A stretch of 64,000 nucleotides of DNA from Chionis minor (Eukaryota; Chordata; Aves; Charadriiformes; Chionididae), in contig VZSF01002028.1 in NCBI GenBank assembly GCA_013398295.1, positions 62,303-126,302 on the forward strand, given 5' to 3'. Position 1 is the first letter of the stretch. Every line of letters begins with the position of its first letter. Below are positions 1 to 13,337 of this stretch, one piece after another. Below the pieces are notes generated by a model. It was not told the DNA's origin. It was given only the letters and a program-made list of their open reading frames with translations, and ran no database searches. A program made the translations under genes and the position numbers.

Positions 1-866
1 ACCTACCAGGTCTTGTAGCATCACGATTCACTTTCAACTCCTGCCAAAAAGAATCCAGCCTCTTAAGCTCACAGCACTTTCTAGCAACAATTAAGTCTTT
101 AAACACCAGCTATTGGAGATGTACAACTTACTGCATTTCTGCTGCAATGTCCAAAATCAGCTTGTTTAAACTAAAGAATCAGAGGGCAAAAATAGGATGC
201 AGCACCACGTGCGTGGTGTATCCACACCCAGGATGCTGCGTGCTGCTTCTGTCTTCTCATTTCAGAAAAGGAAGGATACAGCAGATCCAGGGAAGGTACT
301 GATGGGGATAACTAGGATGATCAGAGCTAGGGAACGGACTCCATACAGGAAACAAATAGTTTAAGACAGAAGCTGAGGTGCAAGGTGACACAGCCTATAA
401 AAACAAAGGCAAGAGAAGGTGTTCAGCTCCTGGCCTCTTCCAACAGAGGATCTAGTGAACACAAAACCAAAGTAAGCAGCAGGTCCAGAACAAGAGAAAG
501 TGCTTCTATGTTTGTAGTTACACTACAGAGCGGCACACTGTAAGACAGGCCTGATGCTAAAAGTCTACGTGAATGCAAAAGGCCATTATAAAAGTTCTTG
601 AGGAGAGAAGGAAGACAAGGAATCCATCAGGGGCTTTATTATACAGATGGTTAGGAAGTCCTTGCTCTGAGGCAGCCTCTGATCCAAGAAAATGGTAGAG
701 GCAGACTGCAGAGAAGTGAGCATTACTGTCTATTTTCTGTGTTCTTATATTACCCCAAAGATACCCATCTCAAGCAGAATACTGGGCTAGAGGGATCTGG
801 TGCCTGAGCACATACAGCAATTCTTATGTAAAAATCTTCAGACTCTCTCAATACCAGCCACATTTT

Positions 867-880
867 GGGGGGGGGGGGGG
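867..880. repeat. Homopolymer G(14)
   Basis: Uninterrupted run of 14 G on the plus strand inside FOXK1 intron 2. Runs this long are length-unstable and can form G-quadruplexes; the exact count may be a sequencing estimate. Confidence 0.9.
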
Positions 881-2765
881 AGGCGGCAGAAATATAAAAC
901 TGAAGCAGCAAGTAGTTAAATGATTTATTTATGGTCATATCAGAAGTCTGTGAACAAGCTGGGAACAGGAACACTCCCAAACTCCAGTGCCAATTTCCCC
1001 AGAAGGAGCAGCAGTACAAGAATGCGCAAAGCTGCCTGAATTACTTAATTTCATTCTTTTCTGCTAGAAAGATATCTGTGGGGATCAAGCTATAGAGGCT
1101 TAATTTAAGCCAGGTGTATGGATAAAGCACCTATCCTCTCTGTGACAAAGCAGAAAGATTACCTGAGATCCCACATAAAATTGTTCCATCTGACTTGGAA
1201 TCTGCATTGCTAAAGAGGAAAAAACCCATCTCTTCAACTCTGTGGTTTAGGATACGGCATGCACATGGGCAGTGCTTTTGAAAAATGCCAAAGTGCACGT
1301 TTGCAAAGCAGGCAGAGAAGACGTATAGCAGCGATACCAGCTGCAACCTTGGCAATGGTGCCAATATACAGGTTCCTGCCTGAGTAGGCAATTCTTTTAA
1401 GCCCCGATTGCGTACAAAGGGAGAAGCCCCGTTTCTTAACAAAATCTTCCTCAGTCTCCTCTTCAGATGCAAATTGGAGGTGTGTTGCTCTGCACACAAT
1501 AACTATGGTTAGAGAAATGCCACAAACCTCAGACCACCCCTATATTTCATTCCATGAGCCTGGAAAAAGGGGCACCAAAAAATACAGGGACACTTTTTAT
1601 GTGCAATAAGCAGGAATCGGGTCAAAGTACAGCACTTTGGCTTGCGAAATGAGCATTTCCATGATACACCAATCAGAAAGAATGGGTGAGAATCCTCTGC
1701 CGCTGTCTCCTTTCCCGGCCTAGCCCCAAAAACATAACTCAAAGAAAGGCAAGTCCTTGCACGTTGCGTGTTTCAGACAAGTTTCAGAAACAATCACCAG
1801 CGGTGAGACTGCCAAACTGAGCTAGATTTTGATGTGAAAGGAGAAATCTGAGAGCTACCCTGCCCACTTAACGCTGAAGAAAAACAAAGCTGTCGAGCAA
1901 GCCACAGTGAGAGCAAGTCAGCTATCCGCAAAAGTTTAAATTCTTATTACTTGTCTCTGTTCCAGTGGTTCCCCTCTTCAAAAGGAAGTGAGCTTACTCC
2001 AACCGTGGACTCAGCGAATGTTTTATACTGATCAGGGGAAGAGGAAGTGCTTGTGTAGCTGGTGACATCTGCAACCTTTCCTCCAGCACATGGCTTGGCA
2101 CATCTCCTCTAGCACATGGTCCATTATCTGAATTAAACATGCGTAGGAACTCCCAGGTCCGGTATAGATTGTTGCTTTTCTTACATGATGTATATGCATC
2201 ACATTAGTTGGCTTGTGGTTTGGAGACAAGGGTGATTAAAAATAATCACCGGTCTGTCCAATTGTGGGAGTTACCTGAGCCGTATATTCTGCCCGAATGC
2301 AGGAAGTAATGGATAACTGAGACAATGCAAAAGAGCCTGCAAAAAACCTGCCTTGGAGCTCTTCACTGGCTTTCAGTTAAATGGCTAATAGTGCTATAGG
2401 AAAAAGGAAAGGCTGAATGAAATGGAGCAGGCAATATTTACGCATCCTGTTCCAGTGAGTGAATGCACCCACTGAAGTCAGGGTTCGTTCAGCTTCCCCA
2501 TACATACCTTTAGTGGAAATGTGCAAGTTCACGTTAAATCCCAAGTGCTCTGAAACAGCGTTGTACGGCCGTCCTAGAGCCTATTAAAAAGCACTTCTTT
2601 TTTCCAAGCCAAGTCTGAATGAAAGCACAGCCAGCACTTGCACGTCTACTATAACATGGCTCATACACACACACTCTTCTGTCATGCTTTACTGAATAAA
2701 AGCTCAATACATAATTTATCTACTACACACTCTTGGAAAGTAGTAATTACACTATACATGCATAA

Positions 2766-2880
2766 AAATCAGACAGTGAATTTAAATGACTTGTTAAAGA
2801 CCACAAAACAAGTTAGTGGCTAAGCCAAGATAACTGCAGTTCCTGGAGTGCAGGCCTCTGAGTAATCCACTATCAGAGCA
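2766..2880 (+). mobile_element. MIR-like ancient SINE fragment
   Basis: The segment follows the order of the MIR 3' half: a match to the AAGTGACTTGCCCAAGG block (here AAATGACTTGTTAAAGACC), then the ACAnCAAGTnAGTGGC block, the GAGCCAGGA block (here taagccaaga), and at the end a CTGAGTAATCCACTAT match to the usual 'ctctatCCACTAT' tail. It is heavily diverged, as expected of a pan-amniote element. The match rests on my memory of the consensus, and no alignment was run. Confidence 0.6.
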
Positions 2881-4539
2881 TGCAACGTATTACTGAACTC
2901 ATTTTGCCTAGCAAAAATAAGGAAAGAAAGGCGATAAGGTTTAATAAAAATATGGCTTCTGAAACCATGGCAATTCAGCTTACATCTCCTGGTTTACTAA
3001 TCAAGCTTATAAAACCAAAGACACAGAAGGATACCAGCTCATCTTTCATTATTCATACCATTAATTTCATTGTAAGCTAAGTATGGACCCTTCTTGCAAC
3101 GGCCGAACATGGGCAGGCTCATTAAGTACTAACAATTCTCTAAAATACAAATTTGGGTCCACACGCAAATACGTACCAATTTTGCTATTAGCGCAGAACC
3201 TCACCATACACATTTCAAGCAGTGGTTCTCACAGGGCTCTAAGGGCTCTTCCTCCTACACGTCAGTTTTTTTACGGATAAAGACTGTGTATGTGAGCAAA
3301 CTAGCCATGCCCTTTCAGTGAAAAAACAAACAAGTACAAAACAACGTGTTCAAGCCCACAGTCATTCTGGGCAGAGATAAGCCAGAAGTAGCAGCTGTAA
3401 AATATCAATAATGATTCTGACCTTCATAGTACAGCAGTTAATATTTCTTTATTGTAGCTTTTTAAAAAGTATTTATCAGTGAGAGCATAATCACTGTTTA
3501 GAGTAGGGACGCACGTACACAGGAATAATTTCATCTTCATAAATGCTAAAAAACCCAACCCTGAGGGGCAGTGCTGGAGCGAGATGCCATTTGGAAAACA
3601 GAGTTAAGTTACTACTACATGGTCATTAAAACCAACTGGAAGATAATAAAAGGAAAACTTAAAACTCCAACTCAGCATGACTTTGAGACCAGGAATAGGC
3701 TCCTACATCACACCTTGTCTCAGGGGATCTGTTTATAATCCAAGCGCAAGCCGCTCTGGGGACTAGATTACAACACATCTATGGAGTCGCATTCGTTTAG
3801 CTATCGCGGACTTCCAGCAAAACCACCAGGCAAGGCTAAGTGTTTTTAACACAGGTGAGGAACTTCATGTCACCAGTAAGAATATCACCCAAAGAGGATC
3901 CTCCAAGTGCAAGCCGCAGAACCTTACAGCCACGTACCAAAAGACCGTCTCAACTCCTGAAATCGTGAACCAGTTCTATCTCCCAACAGGCAGAGCTGAA
4001 TTTAACCACCAAACTACACACGGTTTTCACACAGCTTTTCAATGCCTCGAATCTACTGAGAATTGCTGCTGCTCTGCCCTTTCTTATGTTGTGCAAAGCG
4101 GACAGGCTGCTTCTACCAATTTCTTACAACTACAGTGGCCTTTTCCTTTTTGGAACATGCAAGTCTGACTTTTTTAAAAGGAATTTTGAACTCAAAGCAG
4201 GCAGAAATAAGCCATGCCTGCGTGTAAGCCTCACAGCATGCTGCCAACCAACATTCTCCCTTAAAGCCGTACAACAGCACTGGAAACACATCCACAAACA
4301 GCCCCTCCTGGAGATAAAACACCTACCTAAGAAAACAGTGGACACATTTCTCCCTAGGAGTAAGCAGGAATCTCGCTTTGCAAAGCTGCTGAGGGTGGCA
4401 GGTTTGGTTTTGTTTAACTAAAACTCATTCCCTCTCTAGGAGGTGCACTTCACAGAGAGAAAATAAATAGGCTGGAAAAAAACCCAGAAGCTTGCAGGGG
4501 GAAAACCTGCAGGGAAGCAAGCTGCAGTGTAAACAGGGA

Positions 4540-5130
4540 GCAGAGCAGGATCTGGCGGTGGGAGCGCAGGTACAGCCCCTGCCCCGCACCGGGGCAGAGG
4601 CAGGAAAAGGGGGCCAGGAGCCACTTTCCAAAAAGGAAATTTCACCCAGCCCAGGATTTCCAAACTGCAATAATTTTCCACGGGCCAATCAGGGAGGAGC
4701 AAGGCAAACGCACCAAATTAGGAAAGTAAATACTGGAAGGGGGAGAGGAAGGAGGAGGAGAGCCCAGCTCATGCAACCACCTCGCAAAGCCAGCGATGGG
4801 AAAGGGGTGTGGGTTCCACACCGAGCCCCCGCGAGCCCTCCCCGACCTGCCCTTGGGAAAGGGGAGAGGATACTGCGCCAGCCTCACCCACCAAGATAAC
4901 AGAGAGCTGCCCCAAAAGCCAGATGGCCGGAACGCAGAGCTATATGCTCCCCGAAGAACGTTCCCTTTCTCAGGCAGAAACACCCAAATCACTTCCCAAA
5001 GCGCGGCCCACAGGGTACGAGAGCTGCAAGACCCTGCGGAGGGAGAGGGGAAGGTTGAAGGGGCTGAGCAGGGATGTTTACAAACGTGTCAGCCCCTCCT
5101 CTGTAAGAGGAACTCGGAAACGAAAGGACT
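4540..5130. promoter_or_regulatory. GC-richer patch with CCAAT box, possible internal promoter/enhancer
   Basis: This segment is clearly richer in G+C and CpG than the rest of FOXK1 intron 2. It contains a textbook NF-Y box with the preferred flank (CCAATCAG starting at 4685) and several CpG pairs between 4800 and 5130. No TATA box, splice donor or conserved open frame is evident. It could be an alternative FOXK1 promoter, an enhancer or only a local composition fluctuation. Confidence 0.25.
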
Positions 5131-5884
5131 TTGGCAAGTGAAACCTCAGATGTCTTTTGAGGTTTTCTGAAGACTTGGCTGGATTAGTTTCTGCTCAAGA
5201 CAAACGGACGCAATCATTAATCATCCTTAGTAAACACTCCGTTAGGGGCCGAGCACAATTCAACACTACTATTTCCACTTTCTCCTTATGCAAAAGAAAC
5301 ATTCTCGGGGAGTCAAATATCGGTTGCAGGCATATGCCAGAGTCAAAAGATACAGCCTCTGTTAGTAACACAAACCACACTGTGCTGCTTTGTGCAAGAT
5401 GACTGAATGGAAACTAACTACCATATGTTGGCAAAGAAACCATCCCCCTCCCCTCCCAGCAACAAGCTTCATCTAAAAGGAGAAGGTTAAATATAAACTA
5501 AAAGCAGTGCCTGAACAGAGGACTAAAACCACAGCCACCTCCAGCCCCCTCTTTCTAGAATATCTGCACTGCACATCTGTGCAGCTCTGCAAGACCGGGG
5601 AAAAACCCAAACAAGCAAGCGCCTCCAGATCTATGCAAAACCAAACTGGCTTCACTGTGACACTGAAGTCGTTCTCAGCCACGTAAATTTCAATACTACT
5701 CACTGAATTACTGCTAACCGTCAGAAGACGTTTGTGTATTATACCTTTTTACAAATGTACAGACAAGAAAACAAACCAAAGGCTATTATTATTATCAGGT
5801 ACACTCTTGCTTTTCTGAGGCCTGCACGTTTTAAAACTCTAATACATCACGCTATACCATCTACTCTACTTTGCATTTATAAAG

Positions 5885-5923
5885 TAAATTTTATAAAGTA
5901 TCTACTTTACTTTATAAAATTTA
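5885..5923. repeat. Perfect 16-bp inverted repeat, AT-rich hairpin
   Basis: The 16 bases at 5885-5900 (TAAATTTTATAAAGTA) are the exact reverse complement of 5908-5923, separated by a 7-nt spacer. The surrounding 60 bases are also AT-rich. No target-site duplication or transposon terminus was recognised. Confidence 0.85.
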
Positions 5924-6608
5924 TTATACTTCAAGTAACAGCTTTAATGGTAAAAGAGGTTACACTGCAACTCCACAACATCAACTCTCTGCTGAGAAGA
6001 AAGAAAATATTCCAGACAGTAACTTGATGTTCAGGTTATTTCTATTGCGCATTCATGAATCGGATAATTTACAAAACAGGATACTCGCACAGATGGACAC
6101 TCAGATTGCCACAGCCCCTCAGTACATGGTCAGCATCCTACCCCCACTTCCTTCTATTCCCAGGAAACCACGTGCCAATGGCCACCGTTGACCCTAACTT
6201 CAGATAACACTGGCACCACCCAGCAACAACAGAATATTATTGAGATAAAAATAAAAGAGGCAGTCTTAACTTAGAAAATATCTGCCTGCTTTCTTTTCTC
6301 CATGCATATAGGTAGCTCTTGATAGATACTTCTAATTCCGCGGCCAAAGATAGACTAGTAACTCTATAGTGTGAAACTAATGCTCAAGTTCCCCCCCTCA
6401 ACCCTTTGAGCTCTTAAACAAAACACTTGTGCCCTTCTTCCAGCCACCATAACACAGTTTTTAGCAGTCTTCCATCATTTTGAACATCAGATATTTAACT
6501 AGTTATTTTTAATAGGGCCTTTTATGTACCGAACACAACAAACAAAACAGGGCTGACAGACTGGTGTTGGAGAACACGGCGTTTCCAGAACGTACACTTA
6601 ACATCTTA

Positions 6609-6896
<288 letters not shown>

Positions 6897-7019
6897 TCAT
6901 TCATAAGAAAGAAGTCCACCATTCCCTGTAACATCTTTCTGCCCAGTACCCTGGGCAGGACTACTCATCATTCATAAATCCCTGTAAATGTGTCGTATTG
7001 TATCATGTATCACCAAGCT

Positions 7020-7140
7020 GAAGGTTTGGGTAAGTTAAGTGATTTCCCCAAGGCCACGCATTCAATCAATGACTAAGCAAGATGCAGAACTATAGTGACA
7101 AACTCTTGGGTTCCTGCTATATGAAGGACTAGGATTTATC
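7020..7140 (+). mobile_element. MIR-like ancient SINE fragment
   Basis: The sequence GTTAAGTGATTTCCCCAAGG (7034-7053) matches the MIR 'taagtaacttgcccaagg' block. It is followed in the right order by a 'ccacgcattcaatcaatgac' block (consensus cacacagctagtaagtggc), a 'gatgcagaac' block and a 'cttgggttcctg' block. Diverged but colinear over about 100 bases. Called from memory of the consensus. Confidence 0.65.
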
Positions 7141-10100
7141 TTTTATTAGCTCCTCGCACATAACTTGGGAAGATACAAGTTTCTAGAAAGTATCAAACCC
7201 CACGCAACGTGGAGCATAAAGTCCATAAAGTCCAGACAGAGCAACAAACAGCCTCCAGGTAAGACCAGTCAGCACTATTTAAAGACTGGCCTCTACATAT
7301 TGTATATCTAATACCCATTTATATCTCTGCACATGATGCTAAAGGATCAGCTAGCAGGCTTCAGATTAAAATACATTCATTTAGAAGTGCCTCCTGTTAG
7401 ACAGCATGGGTTATAGCTAACAGGGTCAGGACAGGGCCCCTGCAAGCCTACAGGGCCTCATTTCTTCTCTAAATAACACTTCTTTCCAATTGTTATTTTG
7501 GGGGTGGTGGGGGAAATAAAAAAATCACACATGTACAAGTGTAGCCTTCAGGAGAGGCTGGGAAATTCAAAAGGAAATAAGCACTGACATTTTCCATATT
7601 TGAACAGAAAGCTTTCTAATTTATAGTGTCTACAATACGCACAGGGCTGTAAGAGCGAGTGTTCTGCAGTTCTTCTTGTTGCGCTGTAATTAGACAATAA
7701 TGTGCAATCAATACAAGCTTTCCAGGGATCATTTCACTGATAGTAAGGTTAAAGCGGCAGGAAATAAAAACCAGGTTTCACCGTGGGAAAGGCCAGCAGA
7801 GCACAGTAATTGTGCTGGCTTCCAGCATCTTGCCTATAGAAGGAAATGAAGGCACTCGGGCAGTGTTGATCCAGCGCTGTAAGTGCAGGTGGAGGCTGAA
7901 CCCAGTTCTTTTAACCACTGCATTATTATATCCTGCCAGGTAACAGAACAGAGTGGCAGGCAAGTAAATCTGCATTTGCAACCACCTTATCCTAACGCTG
8001 CTATTGATAGAAATGCGTAGAGAAACATCCTATCAAAGCTCTAAAAATATATTCTCTTGTTCTCGATTCTTCTGCACAAGCTAGTTCTGCTGCAGGGTTA
8101 CATTCAGAAACCTGCCGGGAAGAGCGCAAAAATTATCATTCAGGCATGGGAAGCTCATTCCCATCTCCCACATGAGCTGGCTCAGCATTCAGCGGCTTGG
8201 ACTCACAACAGCTCTGCTACATACAGCAGGGGTTTGCATTGCATTTAAGTCACTTCACAGGTCCTGCCACCTGCACTCATTAATGCATTAAATAAGAACA
8301 TCATTGCTGCCGATGCAGCCTAATCGTGTTTATCTAACCCTTCTAAACATGGTTCCCTGCGGACTCAATACAAATGCACAATTCAAAATAGCAGAGTGCC
8401 CGTGCCTCGCAGCGCCTGCCGGCAGCAGGCACACAGCTTGCCGAGATGAACCTGAAACAAGGCTGTTGAACCTCTACTCTGGATTTTAAGCTTTCTTACT
8501 GCCACATAGATTTGCTCATAGAAAAAAGCAGAGAATGCATACATTTGCAGTGAACATCACATGAACTAAGGCTCAATACCAGTATGAGCAAAGTTTCATC
8601 ATTTCTCAAGACCTTACGGGGGAAAAGCTGAGCTTTCTTTCACAGAGCGATGGAATTCTCTGCTGTAACGTCAGGTGCTCAGCATTTTTCAAGGTCTCAG
8701 TCAAGGACAAATCGGTCCTTGTTTAATAGTGTTCAGTGCAATCCCAACCTGCTGCTGATCTCAACAGGCCTGACCGCACGGAGCCCTAACGCGGTTCTGC
8801 AGCACTGAGGCCAGCAGATCACACTGCAGCTTCATACCACTAAGGAGCTCTATCCCACTGCCACTTAAGTCTTCCTTTTCAGAAGGACCCAGTAATGCAA
8901 GATCCCCATCTCCTACACGTTACTGCTTTGAGGTGGTGGTGCAGCTAACTCCTCAACTCTACTATACTTACTGATGCTCTACCAATGTTCGAGAAGTTGA
9001 TACCTGCACTCAAACCATGGTGAGGCAACCCCATCAGTCTGCGAGTATGGGCAACCTTAACAAAATCTGTTACTCTTCCAAAATCACGAGTCAACCTGAA
9101 ATACGAAGTCTAAACTAACCCAGTAAATGTGTGCTGAAAAGGCCCATCTAACGTTTCTTTTCCTTGAGCGCCTCCCAAAGCTATCCAACTCAGCCACATG
9201 ACTTACCCGCAACCTCGGGCTGTGACAAGGGAAGAGAATCAGACAGGCTGGGCTGACTGCACAAGCGCACAATTTGTTGGCTGCTGGGATTTCATTTTCA
9301 GAAAGACAGGCTTCCCAAGCCACTGAAACAGAACCCAGGACATAGACTAGTTTCACACATTATGCTAGCTTGCACGTCCACGGCCATTTTCTAAGGAACC
9401 AGTCCCAGAAAAATCAGAGTGGATATATCCAAGAGCGCTCACAGCTTTAGAAGGCTTCTGCAGCCTGGTCTGTGCTGGCTTCCAGTACTGACGCTGCCTG
9501 CAAAGCCAAGGTGGGGGTAATTTATCCAAATTGATGATTTTACTGCTGTAAAAACCTGGGACCCAAGAAATGGAAATGCAGTGGAAAATAGATGGTAAAT
9601 TCCTGCAGAACTCCTCCCCTCCCTCAGGGATGAGAAAGTGCCTGGAATTAACATTATTGTTCCAGTCCCTATCACAACTACCACAGTAATGCAAACAGTG
9701 ACAACGGCACAGCCCGAGACGCTGTTTCAAATCAGCATACAGGCACTAATACTGGGGAACTGTGCCAACGAGAAATCAGAAAAGCATGATTTCTGAATCA
9801 TCTTGTCACAGGAAAATCACTTTTCATGACACTGAACCAGAATGCAGTTTTAATGAGCTTATCTAACTATTCCCTTAATTAACCTCTTTCCGACCAAAAG
9901 AGCATAAACTCAAATTATATCAGGTATTCCTATTTAGGACTGAGGCCCATTAGTGCAGGATTTAAGCATGTGAGAATTATACTTCTACAGAAGACAAGAC
10001 AGCCCAAGCTGAACTGAGCATGCATTCCTTAAGATTACTGTGTGTGATTCAAGTTATTTAAGCGGAGTTATACTGTTTAATCCATGTTGCATGATTCCTA

Positions 10101-11394
10101 TCAAAGATGCATAGCAATTACTACTACTGCTTAACATTTCCATCGTGAGAAAAAGATCAATGTGAAAGCACAGATTAGACTCAACATAAAAAGCATAATG
10201 AAGTTAACTGGTATTTCCAAGGGTGCCCAAGAGGCAACTCTTAAGCACCTCTGAAATTTGCAGCTGATTACAGGGGGTAAATTAATGGTCTGCAAAATTT
10301 CTTGATCTTGTTACAGGCAAGAAGCAACCTGCTTCAATTCAAGAACTGCTGAGTTTCACTCGATAACCTGCTACAGAGTTATGGCCATCCTGCAATCCAT
10401 GGCCATATAAACCATATATATTGTACTCATACACAATTATAGTGTGCTGCGTACATCTCAATTCCTTGTGGGAAAGGACTCCTATTTCTCTAGGATGCCT
10501 TGCAAGGCAGTGTGAATAGAAAGCTTTTCTTAGTTTGCGTTCAAATTGAAAACACAAACACACACATACACACCCCCCTCCATAAACTGCATAGAAGCAG
10601 TTCTTGCCTTATGAGATTACAGGCAGGAGAAAGTCAAAGAAAATGGATTGCTGGCTCCCTGCTGCATGCCTCAGTCCACAGAATCCGCAGCACTGGCTGA
10701 ATGCATGCTATATATACATCGGAGTCCGAGGGGGGGAGGAGGAGTGCACATGCCACACATGGTTACACTGATATAAGAGCCGTTGCTAGAGTTTTGTTTG
10801 TTTGTTTTAAATAAGACAGATTTTCCAAAAGTTTCCTGGATGAGCTCCTCACACTGACAACACAGCACCCATGCTATTAGGCATCCTGTGGTGAACCAGC
10901 CACGGTGACCACGAGCAGTTCATCTGCATAAGGTCTTGTCCTGGTATGAGGTAAAACGGAACGTGAAGTGCCAGGGACCACTAGACTTTACATGAGCACA
11001 CATCCCCAGAGCAGACTTCAGGAAAAATGGTTAGGTAAAAAACCCAAAAAACCAACTCCATACTCTGTGTGACTATACAAAGCAGACATACTCTCCCACT
11101 CCTCAAAGAACCTCTTACTCACTGACACAAAAGAAACGGCCATGCATTTGCCAAAACACAGTACCAGGTTCAATGGAAGCGATTACAGTACCGATTTCTT
11201 TGTCAGAGCACCCTCAGTGCTGTTCAACACCAAATGACTTCTGCTAAGATCTGCTGCGTAACAGCAAGGAAAGGCTATTTAAAGATTTTTAAAAGGAGAC
11301 AGGAAACTGTGCTGCATTTATGTTTTTACATTTACCCCGTGGAAAAGTGCAGTGACAAAATGGAGAAGACAAATCATGAAAAAGCCAAGGTGAA

Positions 11395-11512
11395 ACATAT
11401 ATCTAAAAATATATATATACAAAAATGTGTATATAAAATGTGGGATTATATTTATATATTATGTAATATATATAAACAGAACAAAAATGTCATATGTTAT
11501 GCCATATATAAA
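11395..11512. repeat. AT-rich low-complexity tract
   Basis: Dense TATATA and AATATAT motifs with few G or C over about 118 bases in FOXK1 intron 1. Low-complexity DNA, with no sign of coding. Confidence 0.7.
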
Positions 11513-13310
11513 CATCATTCTGGTTTATTATGCAAAAGGGAATAACCAGAAAAGTAAGTTGGAAGACACATGAGTTGTCATCAACAAGTTGGTACTATCT
11601 TTGTCTACTTTATCTTGCCATAATTTATGAAATCCTGTTATTCTGGAATGTTGCAGCTATAAATGCAGCAGTAGCAGCTGTTTTGTAACAGTGCCAAGAT
11701 GCAGGTTGAGGGAGGAACATTTAATGAAATGCTTCATTAAAAATAACACTTTTCGCAATTTGAATCAGAACAGTAACACAGTCCTGAGGTCTCACTTAAA
11801 AAACTGAAGTTAAACATGATTGTCTCCCTGTGCTGCAACTGCCACTTGTTTTTCAACTCGCAGATTCTGTTACCACACCACTGACTCTCCATATCTAAAC
11901 CTTTCCTTCTGCCACATGATGCGAGGGGACAGTAGCCCAACTCTTAAGGATGAGGCAGTTATCTCTACAATCACAAATTCCTTGGATTCAGCAAACACGG
12001 ACAGCCAGAGCTCTAGTTACAGCAGCACAGGTTGTGATAAAACAGAACTACGTCATTGCTAGCTAAAGTCTGACCAAGAATGTCCACAAAAACCCTTGTA
12101 AAAGAGGAAAAAAAAAATCCCAAACACGCCCCACACAACAGCGGTTACTCTATCCCCTGTAACTTCTTTGAAACCAATTTCTTTTTTGTGTCAATTACAT
12201 ATAATTCACCCGGCGGAATACTGTATTGTTCCCATGCACAAAGTTCCAAAAACATGTTGGGTTTCTCAGCTCAAGTCAGAATTTGCCCTGTCGTCTGTGT
12301 CAGGCTATTACCATTACCAGTTATTTCAAGGTACTTGACAGGATTTTACCGGAGGGCAAGGTGGATACTTGTCACCCTTTCAGTCAATGTGTAGGATAAA
12401 TACCAAAATTTCAGGCCACGATCAGTGTGCAGGTCCCGTATGTAGTAGCCAGTACAGAGAAGTGCCCCAATTACCTCCTGTAAATAATTTTCTTCATCTT
12501 CCGTAATCAGCTAGGGGAAGAACCACACGCCTGTATCTATGAAAATCAAGTTCCCATTAAGTCATAAATCCACTCCCTATTCCCGTAATACTTTGAAGCA
12601 GTCTGAAGGAAGGTGCCTTGGACAACATAAAAGACTCACTGGGAAAGTTTAAGCGCCAGTGCACCCAATATCAAAATAAATTTGGTTAGAAAAAGATAAG
12701 AGTTTGCTTCACTTAACTATATCTAAGCCCTGAAGGTCTGCCCATGGAGAGATAAGCAAACTGAGACACGAACAACTACCTCAGATTCACATTTCTCCAA
12801 AACCAAGGCTCTGGTAATTGCCGTGACCACAGCAAAACAGCTGAGCTGGGAACACTTACTGACCCAAGATTTGGGGCTTTGTGATGCTGCACTCTGCCCG
12901 GGGACAGCAGCGCTCTGCCCAACTTCAGCTTCTCTACAGCACGCGCCTCTCTGCATTACCAGGCACAAAACAAAACCCTCCAATTGCAAAATATTTAGAA
13001 AGATTCTCCCCCATTTCAGTAACTAAAACAACCAAATCAATCTTCTCCATCTTCACAAAAAGAAACTAGACACACACTCCCCCATGGGAATAATCCCCAG
13101 AAGTATTGTGCTCAACATTATTATTCTGCTGGAACTACAGCTGTCTGAAGCAGCAAGGTAGGCAAAAACACGAGTAGCAAAACCACCTTTCAAACATAAG
13201 TGAATTAAAATGAATATTAGTTTGAATGAATGTCATAAAACTGTACAACAAGCTCTGAAAGCTGTCTGAGCTGTCACGGGAGATGAGGTACTATTCGCCC
13301 CTCTTTTGTA

Positions 13311-13337
13311 ATAAAATAATAATAATAATAAAATAAT
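13311..13337. repeat. (AAT)n microsatellite
   Basis: An AAT repeat with a perfect core at 13315-13331 and an imperfect flanking unit on each side, within FOXK1 intron 1. Confidence 0.85.
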
